Below are positions 55,413 to 64,000 of a DNA stretch of 64,000 nt, piece after piece; the first letter of the stretch is position 1, and every line of letters starts with the position of its first letter. The DNA is from Arminella tubonensis (GTDB lineage: Bacteria > Pseudomonadota > Alphaproteobacteria > Rhizobiales > Rhizobiaceae), in NCBI RefSeq assembly GCF_003240585.1, contig NZ_PCDP01000059.1, positions 124,001-188,000 of the forward strand. The letters are read 5' to 3'. The translations under genes and the position numbers were made by a program. A model generated the notes under the pieces. That model was given only the letters and a program-made list of their open reading frames with translations, did not search any database and was not told the DNA's origin.

Positions 55413-56669
55413 CTAGGCCGGTTGCCGCTCGCCCCCGCGAATGGGCGCATCGAGTGTATCGATCCTGCGGAGCTGCGGAAAGCTTGCTGCCCAGATGATG
55501 GCGACGGCAAGCGTCCCGATCCCGCCGATGACGACCGCCGGCACAGCCCCGAAAAGATGCGCCATAGTCCCGGCGCGAAACTCCCCAAGCTCGTTCGACG
55601 CGCCGACGAAGACCATATTGACGGCATTGACCCGTCCACGGACGTGATCCGGCGTCCAGAGCGTGATCAGCGTCTCGCGCACGTAGACCGAGATCATGTC
55701 CGAAGCGCCCATCAGCGCGAGCGCCAGGACCGATAGCCAAGGCGTCTGCGACAGGCCGAAGATCAATGTACCCACCCCGAAAAGCGCTACGCCGATGAAC
55801 ATGTAGACGCCGGCCTTCTTCCGCAGCGGATATGTCGCCAGAAACAACGCCATCGCGATCGCTCCAAAGCCCGGGGCTGCCCGCAGCAGACCGAGACCCC
55901 ACGGGCCGAGCGTCAGGATATCGCGCGCAAAGATCGGCATCAGCGCCACCGCGCCGCCGAGCAGGACCGCGAAGAGATCGAGCGAGACCGCGCCAAGCAC
56001 CACCTTTTCGGACCAGATGAACCTGAAGCCGGCAAGAATCTCGTCCCAGTTCTTTGATTGCGCCGACGTTCGTTGCGGCGGCTTCGGGATGAGGTAGACA
56101 AGCACGGTACCGATCGCGAACAGGCCGACGGCGATCAAGTAGGCGACGCTTGGATTGAGGCCGTAAAGAAGGCCGCCCGCCACGGGACCGAGAATAGCTG
56201 CCGCATCCCACGTCAGCGAGTTCCAGGCAACCGCGTTCGACAGATCTTCCGGCGGGATGAGATTAGGCGCCAGAGACTGCATCGCCGGCGTCATAAAGGC
56301 ACGTTCGATGCCGAAGACAGCCAGAATGACAAAGACTGGCAACGGTGAGAAGGTCCCCGTGACCGTGAGCAGCAGAAGCAATATCGAGCAGACCGTGCCG
56401 ACGAGAATGCAGATGGCAGAAATGACCCGCCTGTTATAGCGGTCGGCAACTGAGCCCGTCAGCAAGATGAGGAGCAGCGACGGCAGAAACTGGACCAGAC
56501 CAATCAGGCCGAGATAGATGGCGCTGCCGGTGCGATCATACATCTGCCAGCCGACACAGACGCTGATGATCTGGGTTGCGAAGGCCACGAAAAAGCGAGC
56601 GAAGAAGAACCTGACGTAGCCGACATGCCGAAACGCGGCAAAGCGGTCTCCTCTGGCTTTCAAGGACAT
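55413..56669 (-). CDS. MFS transporter (EntS-like exporter)
   Basis: A 418-residue major facilitator protein with twelve predicted membrane segments. The segment 2-3 loop carries GSVADRYNRRVI and the N-terminus reads FRHVGYVRFFFARFFVAFATQI, a pattern of the EntS/macrolide exporter group. The substrate is unknown. It converges on the amidotransferase gene with a 15-base gap and diverges from yggT. Confidence 0.88.
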   Translation of the reverse strand: MSLKARGDRFAAFRHVGYVRFFFARFFVAFATQIISVCVGWQMYDRTGSAIYLGLIGLVQFLPSLLLILLTGSVADRYNRRVISAICILVGTVCSILLLLLTVTGTFSPLPVFVILAVFGIERAFMTPAMQSLAPNLIPPEDLSNAVAWNSLTWDAAAILGPVAGGLLYGLNPSVAYLIAVGLFAIGTVLVYLIPKPPQRTSAQSKNWDEILAGFRFIWSEKVVLGAVSLDLFAVLLGGAVALMPIFARDILTLGPWGLGLLRAAPGFGAIAMALFLATYPLRKKAGVYMFIGVALFGVGTLIFGLSQTPWLSVLALALMGASDMISVYVRETLITLWTPDHVRGRVNAVNMVFVGASNELGEFRAGTMAHLFGAVPAVVIGGIGTLAVAIIWAASFPQLRRIDTLDAPIRGGERQPA

Positions 56670-56809
56670 TGGAAGACTTTCCGGTCAAAACGGGCTCTAT
56701 GCATGGCCCGGATGCCCATTAAACATGAATCAGCGTTACATCAGGCATGGCACTTGCCCGTTAGTTCGCCAATGTCTACATGTCTGTCAATCGCGAAATG
56801 GAGACGAAC

Positions 56810-57100
56810 ATGCTTGCCGTATTTCAAACCATTGATCTGGCTTTGAATCTTTACACATGGGTGCTGATCGGCAGCGCCATTTTTTCATGGCTCTATGCTT
56901 TCAACGTCATCAATTCCAGCAATCAGTTCGTCAATTCGGTAGGCCGCTTCCTGTATAACGTCACCGAACCTGTGCTGAGGCCCATCAGGCGCTTCCTGCC
57001 CGATCTCGGCGGTATCGACATCTCGCCGATCGTGCTGCTGTTGATCATCTTCTTCCTGCGCTCGCTGATGTGGAACACGCTCTACCCCCTGGTCGCGTAA
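56810..57100 (+). CDS. YggT family membrane protein
   Basis: A 96-residue protein with two hydrophobic segments and the YggT motif NRFLYNVTEPVLRPIRR-like stretch (GRFLYNVTEPVLRPIRRFLP). The ATG at 56810 has GGAGA five bases upstream. YggT proteins are linked to osmotic balance or division in various bacteria. It precedes a DUF167 gene by 15 bases, a common pairing. Confidence 0.9.
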   Translation: MLAVFQTIDLALNLYTWVLIGSAIFSWLYAFNVINSSNQFVNSVGRFLYNVTEPVLRPIRRFLPDLGGIDISPIVLLLIIFFLRSLMWNTLYPLVA

Positions 57101-57115
57101 ACAACCGCTGGTCGC

Positions 57116-57430
57116 GTGACCGCAGCCTGGCAGGTCTTTGCGGACCACGTGAACCTTTCCGTTCGGCTGACGCCGAATGGCGGACGTGACGCGATAGACG
57201 GGTTGGAGACCGGCGCAGACGGTGCTGCGTATCTCAAGGTCCGGGTCAGCGCTGTTCCGGAAAAGGGCAAGGCTAACAAGGCGCTCGTCGCCCTCGTCGC
57301 AAAAAGCCTCGGCATCTCCAAATCCTCGGTCAGTCTTTTGGCGGGCGATACGGCTCGTAAAAAAATCCTCCGGATCGATGGCGACCCGGAGGATTTGTGG
57401 AAAGCACTCGATGCTATTCTGAAGACCTGA
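57116..57430 (+). CDS. DUF167 (YggU) family protein
   Basis: A 104-residue DUF167 protein starting at GTG 57116. The conserved LTPNGGRDAIDG, VSAVPEKGKANKALVALVAK and AGDTARKK stretches are present. Function is unknown across the family. Its stop codon abuts the convergent ppa stop (TGATCA). Confidence 0.92.
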   Translation: MTAAWQVFADHVNLSVRLTPNGGRDAIDGLETGADGAAYLKVRVSAVPEKGKANKALVALVAKSLGISKSSVSLLAGDTARKKILRIDGDPEDLWKALDAILKT

Positions 57431-57976
57431 TCAGGCCTTTGCGGCCTTTTCAGCCTTGGCACGCTCGATTGCCTCGAGGATGAGCTCACCGGCTTCCTTG
57501 GCACCCTTCCAGCCATAGATCTTCACCCATTTGCCGGGCTCGAGATCCTTGTAGTGCTCGAAGAAGTGCTGGATCTGCTTGATGGTGATCTCCGGCAGGT
57601 CGGTATATTCCTTGACCTTCTCGTAGCGCAGCGTCAGCTTTGTCGACGGCACCGCGATGATCTTCTCGTCCTTGCCGGAATTGTCTTCCATCATCAAGAC
57701 GCCGATCGGGCGAACACTGATGACGCAGCCCGGGACCAGCGGACGGGTGCTGGCGATCAGCACGTCGATCGGATCGCCGTCCTCGGAAAGCGTATGCGGC
57801 ACGAAGCCGTAATTCCCGGGATAGGTCATCGGCGTGTAGAGGAAACGGTCAACGACGAGCGTGCCCGCCTCCTTGTCCATCTCATACTTGATCGGATCGC
57901 CGCCAACCGGCACTTCGACGATAACGTTGATGTCTTCCGGCGGATTCTTGCCGATGGAAATTGCGTCGATGCGCAT
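57431..57976 (-). CDS. ppa: Inorganic pyrophosphatase (family I)
   Basis: A 181-residue soluble pyrophosphatase starting at MRIDAISIG. Substrate and metal residues are visible in VPVGGDPIKYEMDKEAG, DRFLYTPMTYPGNYGFVP and EDGDPIDVL. It hydrolyses pyrophosphate made by biosynthesis. Upstream in-frame codons to 58033 lack family similarity and are not included. Confidence 0.96.
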   Translation of the reverse strand: MRIDAISIGKNPPEDINVIVEVPVGGDPIKYEMDKEAGTLVVDRFLYTPMTYPGNYGFVPHTLSEDGDPIDVLIASTRPLVPGCVISVRPIGVLMMEDNSGKDEKIIAVPSTKLTLRYEKVKEYTDLPEITIKQIQHFFEHYKDLEPGKWVKIYGWKGAKEAGELILEAIERAKAEKAAKA

Positions 57977-58195
57977 GAGGGTCCCCCAAAAAAGATGAAT
58001 TCCGGCAGCCAGATAATCGTAATCGTTCGGCAACGCAACAAAGCTTTGGAACGACGTAGGATATTAACCGGCAGCCCCGCGAATTGCCGCACGTAATGAT
58101 AAGTTAAAGGCAAAATTTGGGTTCCGACGAGTCGTTCCACAAGCTGGAACAAAGAAACATGGAACTGTGTTAATCGCTGCCTAACAGGCCGCACC
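57977..58195. other. Intergenic region upstream of ppa
   Basis: A 219-base gap between the GNAT gene and ppa (both minus). It holds GTTCCA-CAAGC-TGGAAC (58134-58150), a 6-base inverted repeat, and TTAA-N7-CTAAC near 58169-58184, one base off the CtrA motif. Either could belong to the ppa promoter; neither is strong evidence. Confidence 0.4.
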
Positions 58196-58702
58196 CTACG
58201 CCCAGACGAAGCCAATCTTCTTGATCTGCTTCTGGTCGAAGATTTCGACGCCCTCGCAGAAATCCTGGCCGCCATGGCTGCGGTAGAAGCGGTCGGCATT
58301 TTCGTTTTCTTCGAGGCACCACACCACCATGCCCTTGCAGCCGAGCGACTTCAGCAACCGCCGTGCTTCGCCGAAGAGCATCCGGCCAAGGCCGATACCT
58401 TGATACTCGGGCCGGAGATAAAGCTCGTAAATCTCGCCTTCCTGAGGCAGGGCGCGCGCCCGATTGAGCCCAAGTGTCGCATAGCCGGCAACAACGCCTG
58501 CCACATCAAGCACCAGCAGCGTCGCCGGCCCACTTGTCGCCCGGCGCCACCAGGTTTCGCCGCGCCGCTCGATCATCCTTGCGAGCGCCCGATGCGGAAT
58601 GATGCCCGTATAAGTGTACTGCCACGAGAGGCGATGCGCCTCCGAGATGGCTGCGGCATCCTGCGGTTCGGCCCGCCTGACATCGATGGATAACGTTTTC
58701 AT
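58196..58702 (-). CDS. GNAT family N-acetyltransferase
   Basis: A 168-residue GNAT protein: the acetyl-CoA motif appears as YLRPEYQGIGLGRMLFGEA and motif B as WCLEENENADRFYRSHGG. It is a single-domain acetyltransferase of unknown acceptor. It lies between typA and ppa on the same strand, with a CtrA-type site about 98 bases upstream. Confidence 0.88.
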   Translation of the reverse strand: MKTLSIDVRRAEPQDAAAISEAHRLSWQYTYTGIIPHRALARMIERRGETWWRRATSGPATLLVLDVAGVVAGYATLGLNRARALPQEGEIYELYLRPEYQGIGLGRMLFGEARRLLKSLGCKGMVVWCLEENENADRFYRSHGGQDFCEGVEIFDQKQIKKIGFVWA

Positions 58703-58799
58703 AACGCTTACTCTGGTCCCGCAAGGGCAAATTAACCATCCGCAAAACTAACGGTCAGGAACTTGCCCACAGACTTAACATGTGGACGACAACTGAAAG

Positions 58800-58815
58800 T
58801 TAACGCTTTTTTAAC
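58800..58815. promoter_or_regulatory. CtrA-type site TTAA-N7-TTAAC upstream of the GNAT gene
   Basis: TTAA (58800-58803), seven bases, TTAAC (58811-58815) matches the CtrA motif exactly. It lies in the 200-base gap between typA and the GNAT gene, about 98 bases before the GNAT start. The downstream target is inferred from orientation only. Confidence 0.45.
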
Positions 58816-58853
58816 GATTGCCACAAGACCGAAAAATCGAACGCACAAAATAA

Positions 58854-58879
58854 AAACCCCGGCGCAAGCACCGGGGTTT
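58854..58879 (-). terminator. Rho-independent terminator after typA
   Basis: AAACCCCGG and CCGGGGTTT pair around an 8-base loop. On the minus strand the stem is followed by TTTTTATTTT, so it ends the typA transcript 24 bases after its stop. Confidence 0.88.
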
Positions 58880-58902
58880 GATCTCTTGAATGTGGCGGCT
58901 TT

Positions 58903-60717
58903 TTAGGCCGAACGCTTGCCGAAACGCTTGCGATCGTTCGGATCGAGATACGTCTTGCGCAGGCGGATCGACTTCGGCGTCACTTCCATCAACTCGTCGT
59001 CCTGGATCCAGGACAGAGCGCGATCGAGCGTCATGCGGATCGGTGGGGTCAGCCTGACGGCTTCGTCCTTGCCCGCAGAACGGATGTTGGTCAGCTGCTT
59101 GCCCTTGAGCACATTGACTTCGAGGTCGTTGTCACGGGTATGGATACCAATGATCATGCCCGCGTAGACCTTTTCACCCGGCTCGATGATCATCGGGCCG
59201 CGATCTTCCAGGTTGAACATCGCATAAGCGACAGCTTCACCGGACTGGTTGGACAGAAGCACGCCATTGCTGCGGCCGCCGATATCACCACGGTAGGCCT
59301 GGTAGCTGTGGAACAGACGGTTCATGACCGCGGTGCCGCGCGTATCCGTCAAAAGTTCCGACTGATAGCCGATCAGGCCGCGTGTCGGCGCATAGAACAC
59401 CAGGCGAAGACGATTGCCGCCGGATGGGCGAAGCTCGATCATCTCGGCCTTGCGCTCGGACATCTTCTGCACGACGATGCCGGAATGCTCTTCATCGACG
59501 TCGATGACGACTTCCTCGATCGGCTCCATGAGCTGACCGTTTTCATCATTGTGCATGACGACGCGCGGACGCGACACGGCAAGCTCGAAGCCTTCGCGAC
59601 GCATGGTCTCGATCAGGACGGCCAACTGCAATTCGCCGCGGCCGGAAACGTAGAAGCTGTCCTTGCCTTCGGATTCTTCGACCTTCAGCGCCACATTGCC
59701 TTCGGCTTCCTTCATCAGGCGGTCGCGAATGACGCGCGACGTGACCTTGTCGCCTTCGGTGCCGGCGAGCGGGCTGTCGTTGACGATGAAGGACATGGTA
59801 ACCGTCGGAGGGTCGATCGGCTGCGCGTGCAGCGGCTCGGTGACCGAGGTATCGCAGAACGTGTCGGCAACGGTGCCCTTGGACAGACCGGCGATGGCGA
59901 TGATGTCGCCTGCGAAGGCTTCGTCGATCGGCTGACGCTCGATGCCGCGGAACGCGAGAATCTTCGAGATACGGCCGGTTTCGATCGTCTTGCCGTCCAC
60001 GCCCATGACCTTGATAGGCTGGTTCGACTTGATCGAGCCGGAGTGGATTCGGCCGGTGATGATACGGCCGAGGAACGGATTGGCTTCGAGAAGCGTACCG
60101 ATCATGCGGAACGGGCCTTCGCCGACGGTCGGCTCTGGAACATGCTGCAGCACCAGGTCGAGAAGCGGGCCAAGGCCCTGGTCCATCGGGCCTTCAGGCG
60201 CGGTGTTCATCCAGCCGGCGCGGCCGGAACCGTAAAGGATCGGGAAATCGAGCTGTTCGTCGGTGGCATCGAGAGCTGCGAAGAGATCGAATACTTCGTT
60301 GACGACTTCTTCGTGGCGTGCGTCCGGACGGTCGATCTTGTTGATCGCAACGATCGGGCGGAGGCCGACCTTCAGCGCCTTGCCGACGACGAACTTCGTC
60401 TGTGGCATCGGGCCTTCAGCTGCGTCGACGAGAACGATTGCGCCGTCAACCATCGAAAGGATACGCTCGACTTCGCCGCCGAAGTCGGCGTGGCCGGGGG
60501 TGTCGACGATGTTGATGCGGACGCCCTTCCAGACGACGGAGGTCGCCTTGGCAAGAATGGTGATGCCGCGTTCTTTTTCGAGCTCGTTGGAATCCATCAT
60601 GCGCTCGACAGTGCGCTGATTGTCGCGGAAGGAGCCGGACTGCTTCAGAAGCTCGTCGACAAGGGTCGTCTTGCCGTGGTCAACGTGCGCGATGATCGCG
60701 ATATTTCGCATAGACAT
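58903..60717 (-). CDS. typA: Ribosome-associated GTPase TypA/BipA
   Basis: A 604-residue translational GTPase. Starting at MSMRNIAIIAHVDHGKTT, it has the G1 loop at residues 11-18 and DTPGHADF for G3, followed by EF-G-like domains and the TypA C-terminal domain. It aids ribosome assembly and stress adaptation, for example at low temperature. An open frame continues 138 bases upstream but lacks similarity, so the ATG at 60717 is used. A palindrome lies in the leader. Confidence 0.96.
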   Translation of the reverse strand: MSMRNIAIIAHVDHGKTTLVDELLKQSGSFRDNQRTVERMMDSNELEKERGITILAKATSVVWKGVRINIVDTPGHADFGGEVERILSMVDGAIVLVDAAEGPMPQTKFVVGKALKVGLRPIVAINKIDRPDARHEEVVNEVFDLFAALDATDEQLDFPILYGSGRAGWMNTAPEGPMDQGLGPLLDLVLQHVPEPTVGEGPFRMIGTLLEANPFLGRIITGRIHSGSIKSNQPIKVMGVDGKTIETGRISKILAFRGIERQPIDEAFAGDIIAIAGLSKGTVADTFCDTSVTEPLHAQPIDPPTVTMSFIVNDSPLAGTEGDKVTSRVIRDRLMKEAEGNVALKVEESEGKDSFYVSGRGELQLAVLIETMRREGFELAVSRPRVVMHNDENGQLMEPIEEVVIDVDEEHSGIVVQKMSERKAEMIELRPSGGNRLRLVFYAPTRGLIGYQSELLTDTRGTAVMNRLFHSYQAYRGDIGGRSNGVLLSNQSGEAVAYAMFNLEDRGPMIIEPGEKVYAGMIIGIHTRDNDLEVNVLKGKQLTNIRSAGKDEAVRLTPPIRMTLDRALSWIQDDELMEVTPKSIRLRKTYLDPNDRKRFGKRSA

Positions 60718-60791
60718 ATGGGCTACTCGGAGGGTTTTCGGGCAGCTGGTATCGCGGCCCTCATCTTCAGTTGAGGCGCTCTTACCCTGTT

Positions 60792-60807
60792 TTTCGCATT
60801 TGCGAAA
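60792..60807. repeat. Palindrome TTTCGCA-TT-TGCGAAA upstream of typA
   Basis: A perfect 7-base inverted repeat with a 2-base centre lies 75 to 90 bases before the typA start. It may be an operator or a leader hairpin for typA; no regulator is indicated. Confidence 0.4.
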
Positions 60808-60878
60808 GGGGGGATGCGCGAAACCGATCGCATCCTCGCCCTTCCAGATTGACAATGCTTGAATCTACGAGGCTTTAC

Positions 60879-62969
60879 TTAAGCGTCTGCGCCGGACAAT
60901 TCCTCGAATGTCGAAAGACCCTTCTTCCTCAGCATCGCGTCAGGGCTCGGCAGCTTTCCGCGGAAGGCTTTATAGGCATCCTCCGGATCGATCGAGCCGC
61001 CGACGGAATAGATATTGGTCTTCAGCCTGTCAGCCATGTCGGAATTGAACGCGTCGCCCGTCTCCTCGAATGCCGCAAAGGCGTCCGCATCGAGCACCTC
61101 CGACCACATGTAGGAATAGTAGCCCGCGGAATAGCCGTCGCCGGCGAAGATGTGCTGGAAATGCGGGGTTGCGTGACGCATGACGATCGCTTTGGGCATG
61201 CCGATCTCGGAAAGCACTTCGGCCTGGACTGCCATCGGGTCCTCGACCGCCCCGCGCGTGTGAAACGCCATGTCGACCAAGGCAGACGAGGTAAACTCGA
61301 CGGTATTGAAACCGGAATTGAAGCTTCTGGCGGAGAGCACCTTGTCGAGCAGCGCCTGCGGCATCGGTTCGCCTGTCTGGTAGTGGACTGCATATTGCTT
61401 GAGGATCGCCGGGACCGTCAGCCAGTGCTCGTAGAGCTGCGACGGTAATTCGACGAAATCGCGTGAAACGCCCGTGCCTGCGACGGAGGGATAGGTGACG
61501 TTCGACAGCATGCCGTGTAGGGCATGACCGAACTCGTGGAACAGGGTGCGCGCGTCGTCGAGCGACAGCAAGGCCGGCTTGCCCTCCGCCGGCTTTGCGA
61601 AATTGCACACATTATAGATGATCGGCAGTTCGCCGACGGTGCCGTTCTTCAGCGTCAGCTTGTGCTGCGACTGGAAGGAACTCATCCATGCACCCGAACG
61701 CTTCGAACTGCGGGCAAAATAATCGCCGAGGAAGAGCGCAACGAGCCTGTCGGCGCGGTCGCGGATCTCGAACGTCCGGACATCGGGATGATAGGCCGGT
61801 GCGTCCTTGATTTCGACGGCATGGACGCCGAACAGCCGCCCGGCGACGTCGAAACAGGCGGCGATGATCTTTTCGAGCTGCAGATAGGGTTTCAGCTCGG
61901 CCTCGGAGAAGTCGAATTTTCGGGTGCGGATCTTCTCCGAGTAATGACGCCAGTCCCAGGGCATGACCTCATGATTACGACCTTCCTCGGCGATCAGCTG
62001 CGCAATGTCGGCCTCTTCCTCGCCTGCACGAACGACCGCCTTCGCCCACACCGTTTTCAGCAGATTGTTCACGGCATCGGGGGTCTTGGCCATCGTGTTG
62101 TCGAGCTTTAATTCGGCATAGTTGCCGTAGCCGAGCAACTTGGCCTTCTCTAATCGAAGCGCCAGTGTTTCACGGATGGTATCGCGATTGTCGGTCTCGC
62201 CGCCATTCTCGCCACGCGCCACCCACGCCTTGAACGCCTGCTCGCGTAAATCCCGGCGCTCGGAGAACGTCAGGAAGGGTTCGATGATCGAGCGCGACAG
62301 TGTAACTGCGTACTTGCCTTCCTCACCCAGCTCCCGGGCCGCGGCCGCCATCGCCTCGGTCAGAAACCCGGGAAGCCCGGCAAGATCGTTTGGGTCGGAA
62401 AGGACAAGCGCCCAGCCCTTCTCGTCGGCAAGGACGTTCTGCCCGAAGCGAGCGCCGAGGCTGGCGAGGGTCTCGTTGATCTTCGCGAGCCGCTCCTGCT
62501 CCGGCTTTTGCAGCTTCGCACCTGATTTGACGAAGCCCTTCCAATGCCGTTCGAGAACGCGCGTCTCTTCGACCGTCAAGCCGAGGCTCTCCCGTTTTTG
62601 CCAAAGCGCGTCGATGCGGCCGAACAATGCCGCGTTCATGCCTATCTTCGAATAGTGCCGCGACATCTTCGGAGCAATCTCGCGTTCCAACGCCTGGATC
62701 ACGTCATTGGTATGCGCGCCGGCCCGGTTCCAGAACAGCGACGAGACGCGTGATAGCTCGTCCCCGATGATCTCCAGCGCGACTATGGTGTTTGCAAACG
62801 TCGGCGCATCTGGATTGTCGGCGATAGTATCGATTTCAGCCTCATGAGAGGCCAGGGCGGCCTCGAAGGCCGGCGCGAAATCGGCATCGCTCACCTGATC
62901 GAAGCGCGGCAGGCCCTGGTGTCCCGTCCATTCGACAAGCGCTGGATTATAGGAAGAACGTTCAGACAT
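60879..62969 (-). CDS. M3 family metallopeptidase (oligopeptidase A/Dcp type)
   Basis: A 696-residue M3 zinc peptidase with the HEFGH motif (TLFHEFGHALHGMLS, around residue 478) and the second zinc ligand in the downstream helix. It degrades short peptides in the cytoplasm. The ATG at 62969 has GAGAGGA upstream; a longer open frame upstream is dropped. The sequence fits Dcp or PrlC, which cannot be separated here. Confidence 0.92.
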   Translation of the reverse strand: MSERSSYNPALVEWTGHQGLPRFDQVSDADFAPAFEAALASHEAEIDTIADNPDAPTFANTIVALEIIGDELSRVSSLFWNRAGAHTNDVIQALEREIAPKMSRHYSKIGMNAALFGRIDALWQKRESLGLTVEETRVLERHWKGFVKSGAKLQKPEQERLAKINETLASLGARFGQNVLADEKGWALVLSDPNDLAGLPGFLTEAMAAAARELGEEGKYAVTLSRSIIEPFLTFSERRDLREQAFKAWVARGENGGETDNRDTIRETLALRLEKAKLLGYGNYAELKLDNTMAKTPDAVNNLLKTVWAKAVVRAGEEEADIAQLIAEEGRNHEVMPWDWRHYSEKIRTRKFDFSEAELKPYLQLEKIIAACFDVAGRLFGVHAVEIKDAPAYHPDVRTFEIRDRADRLVALFLGDYFARSSKRSGAWMSSFQSQHKLTLKNGTVGELPIIYNVCNFAKPAEGKPALLSLDDARTLFHEFGHALHGMLSNVTYPSVAGTGVSRDFVELPSQLYEHWLTVPAILKQYAVHYQTGEPMPQALLDKVLSARSFNSGFNTVEFTSSALVDMAFHTRGAVEDPMAVQAEVLSEIGMPKAIVMRHATPHFQHIFAGDGYSAGYYSYMWSEVLDADAFAAFEETGDAFNSDMADRLKTNIYSVGGSIDPEDAYKAFRGKLPSPDAMLRKKGLSTFEELSGADA

Positions 62970-63084
62970 GAAATATCCTCTCGGCAACAGACCAACTAAA
63001 GAAGCCGCATATAGGTCCTCGCCAACACGATTGGTATGGCCGTCGCTAATGCGTGAAGAGAAACTGCTGGCTGCCCGGCGACAG

Positions 63085-63726
63085 TCAAGCCTTGCGCCAT
63101 CCGAGCAGGCCGGGAGCCGAATGCCATAGGGCCTGGCCGGCAAACCCAAGGAACAGGACGCCTGAACAGCGGACGATCATCCGCTCATGAGACCGATAGA
63201 AACGCCGGACCGCACTGGCGCCTATGATGCCGACGAGGATCAGATACGCCGTCAGGAAGCCGATAAAGGATACGCCGAGCAGAAGAGGCAATGCGCTGAA
63301 CTGAAGGGCACCGGCCGACCCTGCAACCAGCGCCGTGAAAGTCGCGAGTGCGACTGGGTATCCCTTGGGATTGGTCGCACCGAAGATCAGGCCGCGGCGA
63401 AACGGACGCTCGACGGTGACCAAGCTCTTGCCGTCCGCCTTCGGCTTTGCGGTAACGGCGCTCCAGCCGATCCAGGCGAGATACAAGCCGCAGAAGAGAC
63501 CGAGCAGGTCGAAAACATACGTTCCGATCGTTCGTGCGCCAATGATCGCAACCAATGCCAGGCCAGACCAGATGAGATCACCAAATAGATGGCCACCCAT
63601 GAAAAACGCCCCGGCGCGACGTCCCTGCCCGGCACCGATGCCGAGAAGCGCAAGGAAGGCAGGTCCGGGGATCAAGACGTAAAACAGCGCTGCCAAGAAG
63701 GCGCCGCCGAGAAGGGAATATGTCAT
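63085..63726 (-). CDS. LysE family translocator
   Basis: A 213-residue membrane protein of the LysE family: FYVLIPGPAFLALLGIGAGQGRR at the start and FGATNPKGYPVALATF in the middle, with about six hydrophobic segments. It likely exports an amino acid or related compound. It is divergent from the MarR gene at the window end, a frequent regulator-exporter pairing. Confidence 0.86.
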   Translation of the reverse strand: MTYSLLGGAFLAALFYVLIPGPAFLALLGIGAGQGRRAGAFFMGGHLFGDLIWSGLALVAIIGARTIGTYVFDLLGLFCGLYLAWIGWSAVTAKPKADGKSLVTVERPFRRGLIFGATNPKGYPVALATFTALVAGSAGALQFSALPLLLGVSFIGFLTAYLILVGIIGASAVRRFYRSHERMIVRCSGVLFLGFAGQALWHSAPGLLGWRKA

Positions 63727-63877
63727 GCGGGCGTGTCCTGATGGCGATAATGTCAGATTATCCACACATCTGGTTCAGTCAAGGTTGCGTTCGTACAGGA
63801 ACTTGGTGTTTTAAATGTCTTGGGGAAAACGACTTAGTGGGTGAAAATGACCTGGGGTCTCGAGCGCGGGTGGGGAA

Positions 63878-64000
63878 ATGCCTTTAAACAGTAAGATAGA
63901 TATGGATTCGCTTGCGTTCCTCGTCACCGATTGCGCCCGCCTGATGCGGGCTGCCTTCGAGCGACGTATCCTGACCGCGGGTCTCGAGCTGACTGCGGGC
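63878..64000 (+). CDS. MarR-family regulator, N-terminal fragment (runs off the window)
   Basis: An open frame from the ATG at 63878 continues past base 64000. The 41 visible residues (LAFLVTDCARLMRAAFERRI onward) resemble the first dimerisation helix of MarR regulators; the DNA-binding part is outside the window. Divergence from the LysE-type gene suggests it controls that exporter. Confidence 0.65.
   Translation, partial: MPLNSKIDMDSLAFLVTDCARLMRAAFERRILTAGLELTAG

Noticed and set aside
58146..58171. GGAAC-N17-TGTT resembling an EcfG general-stress promoter
   Set aside because: The -10 part is off by one base and it points toward the 3' end of the GNAT gene with no downstream gene on that strand.
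60718..60855. N-terminal extension of typA
   Set aside because: The frame is open for 46 more codons, but known TypA proteins start at the MSMRNIAIIAHVDHGK region and the extension has low-complexity, non-conserved sequence.
62970..63149. Upstream extension of the M3 peptidase
   Set aside because: The extra 60 codons overlap the end of the neighbouring LysE-type gene, and the ATG at 62969 has a good ribosome-binding site.

Overview
The window is a stretch of GC-rich chromosome from an alphaproteobacterium, most likely a member of the Rhizobiaceae (Rhizobium, Sinorhizobium/Ensifer or Agrobacterium group). The pointers are the split ATP synthase layout (an atpHAGDC operon with no F0 genes), the mdh-sucCDAB...lpdA block, sdhCDAB, an Omp19-type lipoprotein, an alphaproteobacterial Mic60/HemY pair behind hemCD, an ETF-beta lysine methyltransferase and CtrA-type sequence motifs. 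I see no rRNA, tRNA, transposase, prophage or CRISPR array, and no stretch longer than 300 bases lacks a gene. The assignment rests on protein and gene-order recognition, not on a database search.

Layout. 1-3300 (minus): start of an fds formate dehydrogenase operon (fdsG, truncated fdsB) preceded by a LysR regulator, an ArsR regulator and an SDR oxidoreductase. 3400-5900 (plus): glpR and glpD. 5900-9300 (plus): a TPP riboswitch and the thiamine-precursor uptake genes ykoF-thiXZY. 9400-10600: a membrane acyltransferase. 10700-15500: an unassigned catabolic cassette (enolase-superfamily enzyme, aldehyde dehydrogenase, iron-type alcohol dehydrogenase) with a divergent LysR regulator. 15600-20600 (minus): atpHAGDC. 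20800-27300: a DUF4345 membrane protein, priA, an acyltransferase, xerC, a TraB/GumN protein and a DUF2867 protein. 27500-38500 (minus): mdh-sucC-sucD-sucA-sucB, then MAPEG, SDR and LysE genes, then lpdA. 38700-40400: zapE and omp19. 40600-45000 (minus): sdhCDAB, interrupted between sdhA and sdhB by an AT-rich gene of unknown function. 45300-49400: a Gly-rich secreted protein, an ETF-beta methyltransferase, an EVE protein, a YciI protein, gpsA and tsaD. 49500-55400 (plus): hemC, hemD, a Mic60-like protein, hemY, a TerB-like protein and a glutamine amidotransferase. 55400-64000: an MFS exporter, yggT, a DUF167 protein, ppa, a GNAT, typA, an M3 peptidase, a LysE exporter and the start of a MarR regulator.

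Functionally the window is dominated by central aerobic energy metabolism: three TCA-cycle complexes or enzymes, their E3 subunit, succinate dehydrogenase and the F1 part of ATP synthase. Heme synthesis and inner-membrane organisation (Mic60) sit nearby. Substrate entry points (formate, glycerol 3-phosphate, thiamine precursors, an unknown alcohol or sugar acid) lie at the left end with local regulators.

The most unusual item is the 316-residue gene at 41419-42369. By hand count it is about 46 percent GC, against about 60 percent in adjacent sdhA. It is spliced without spacer between sdhA and sdhB: its start codon overlaps the sdhA stop, and its end overlaps the sdhB start by 8 bases. I infer a horizontally acquired cargo gene riding on a core respiratory operon. 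Its function is unknown.
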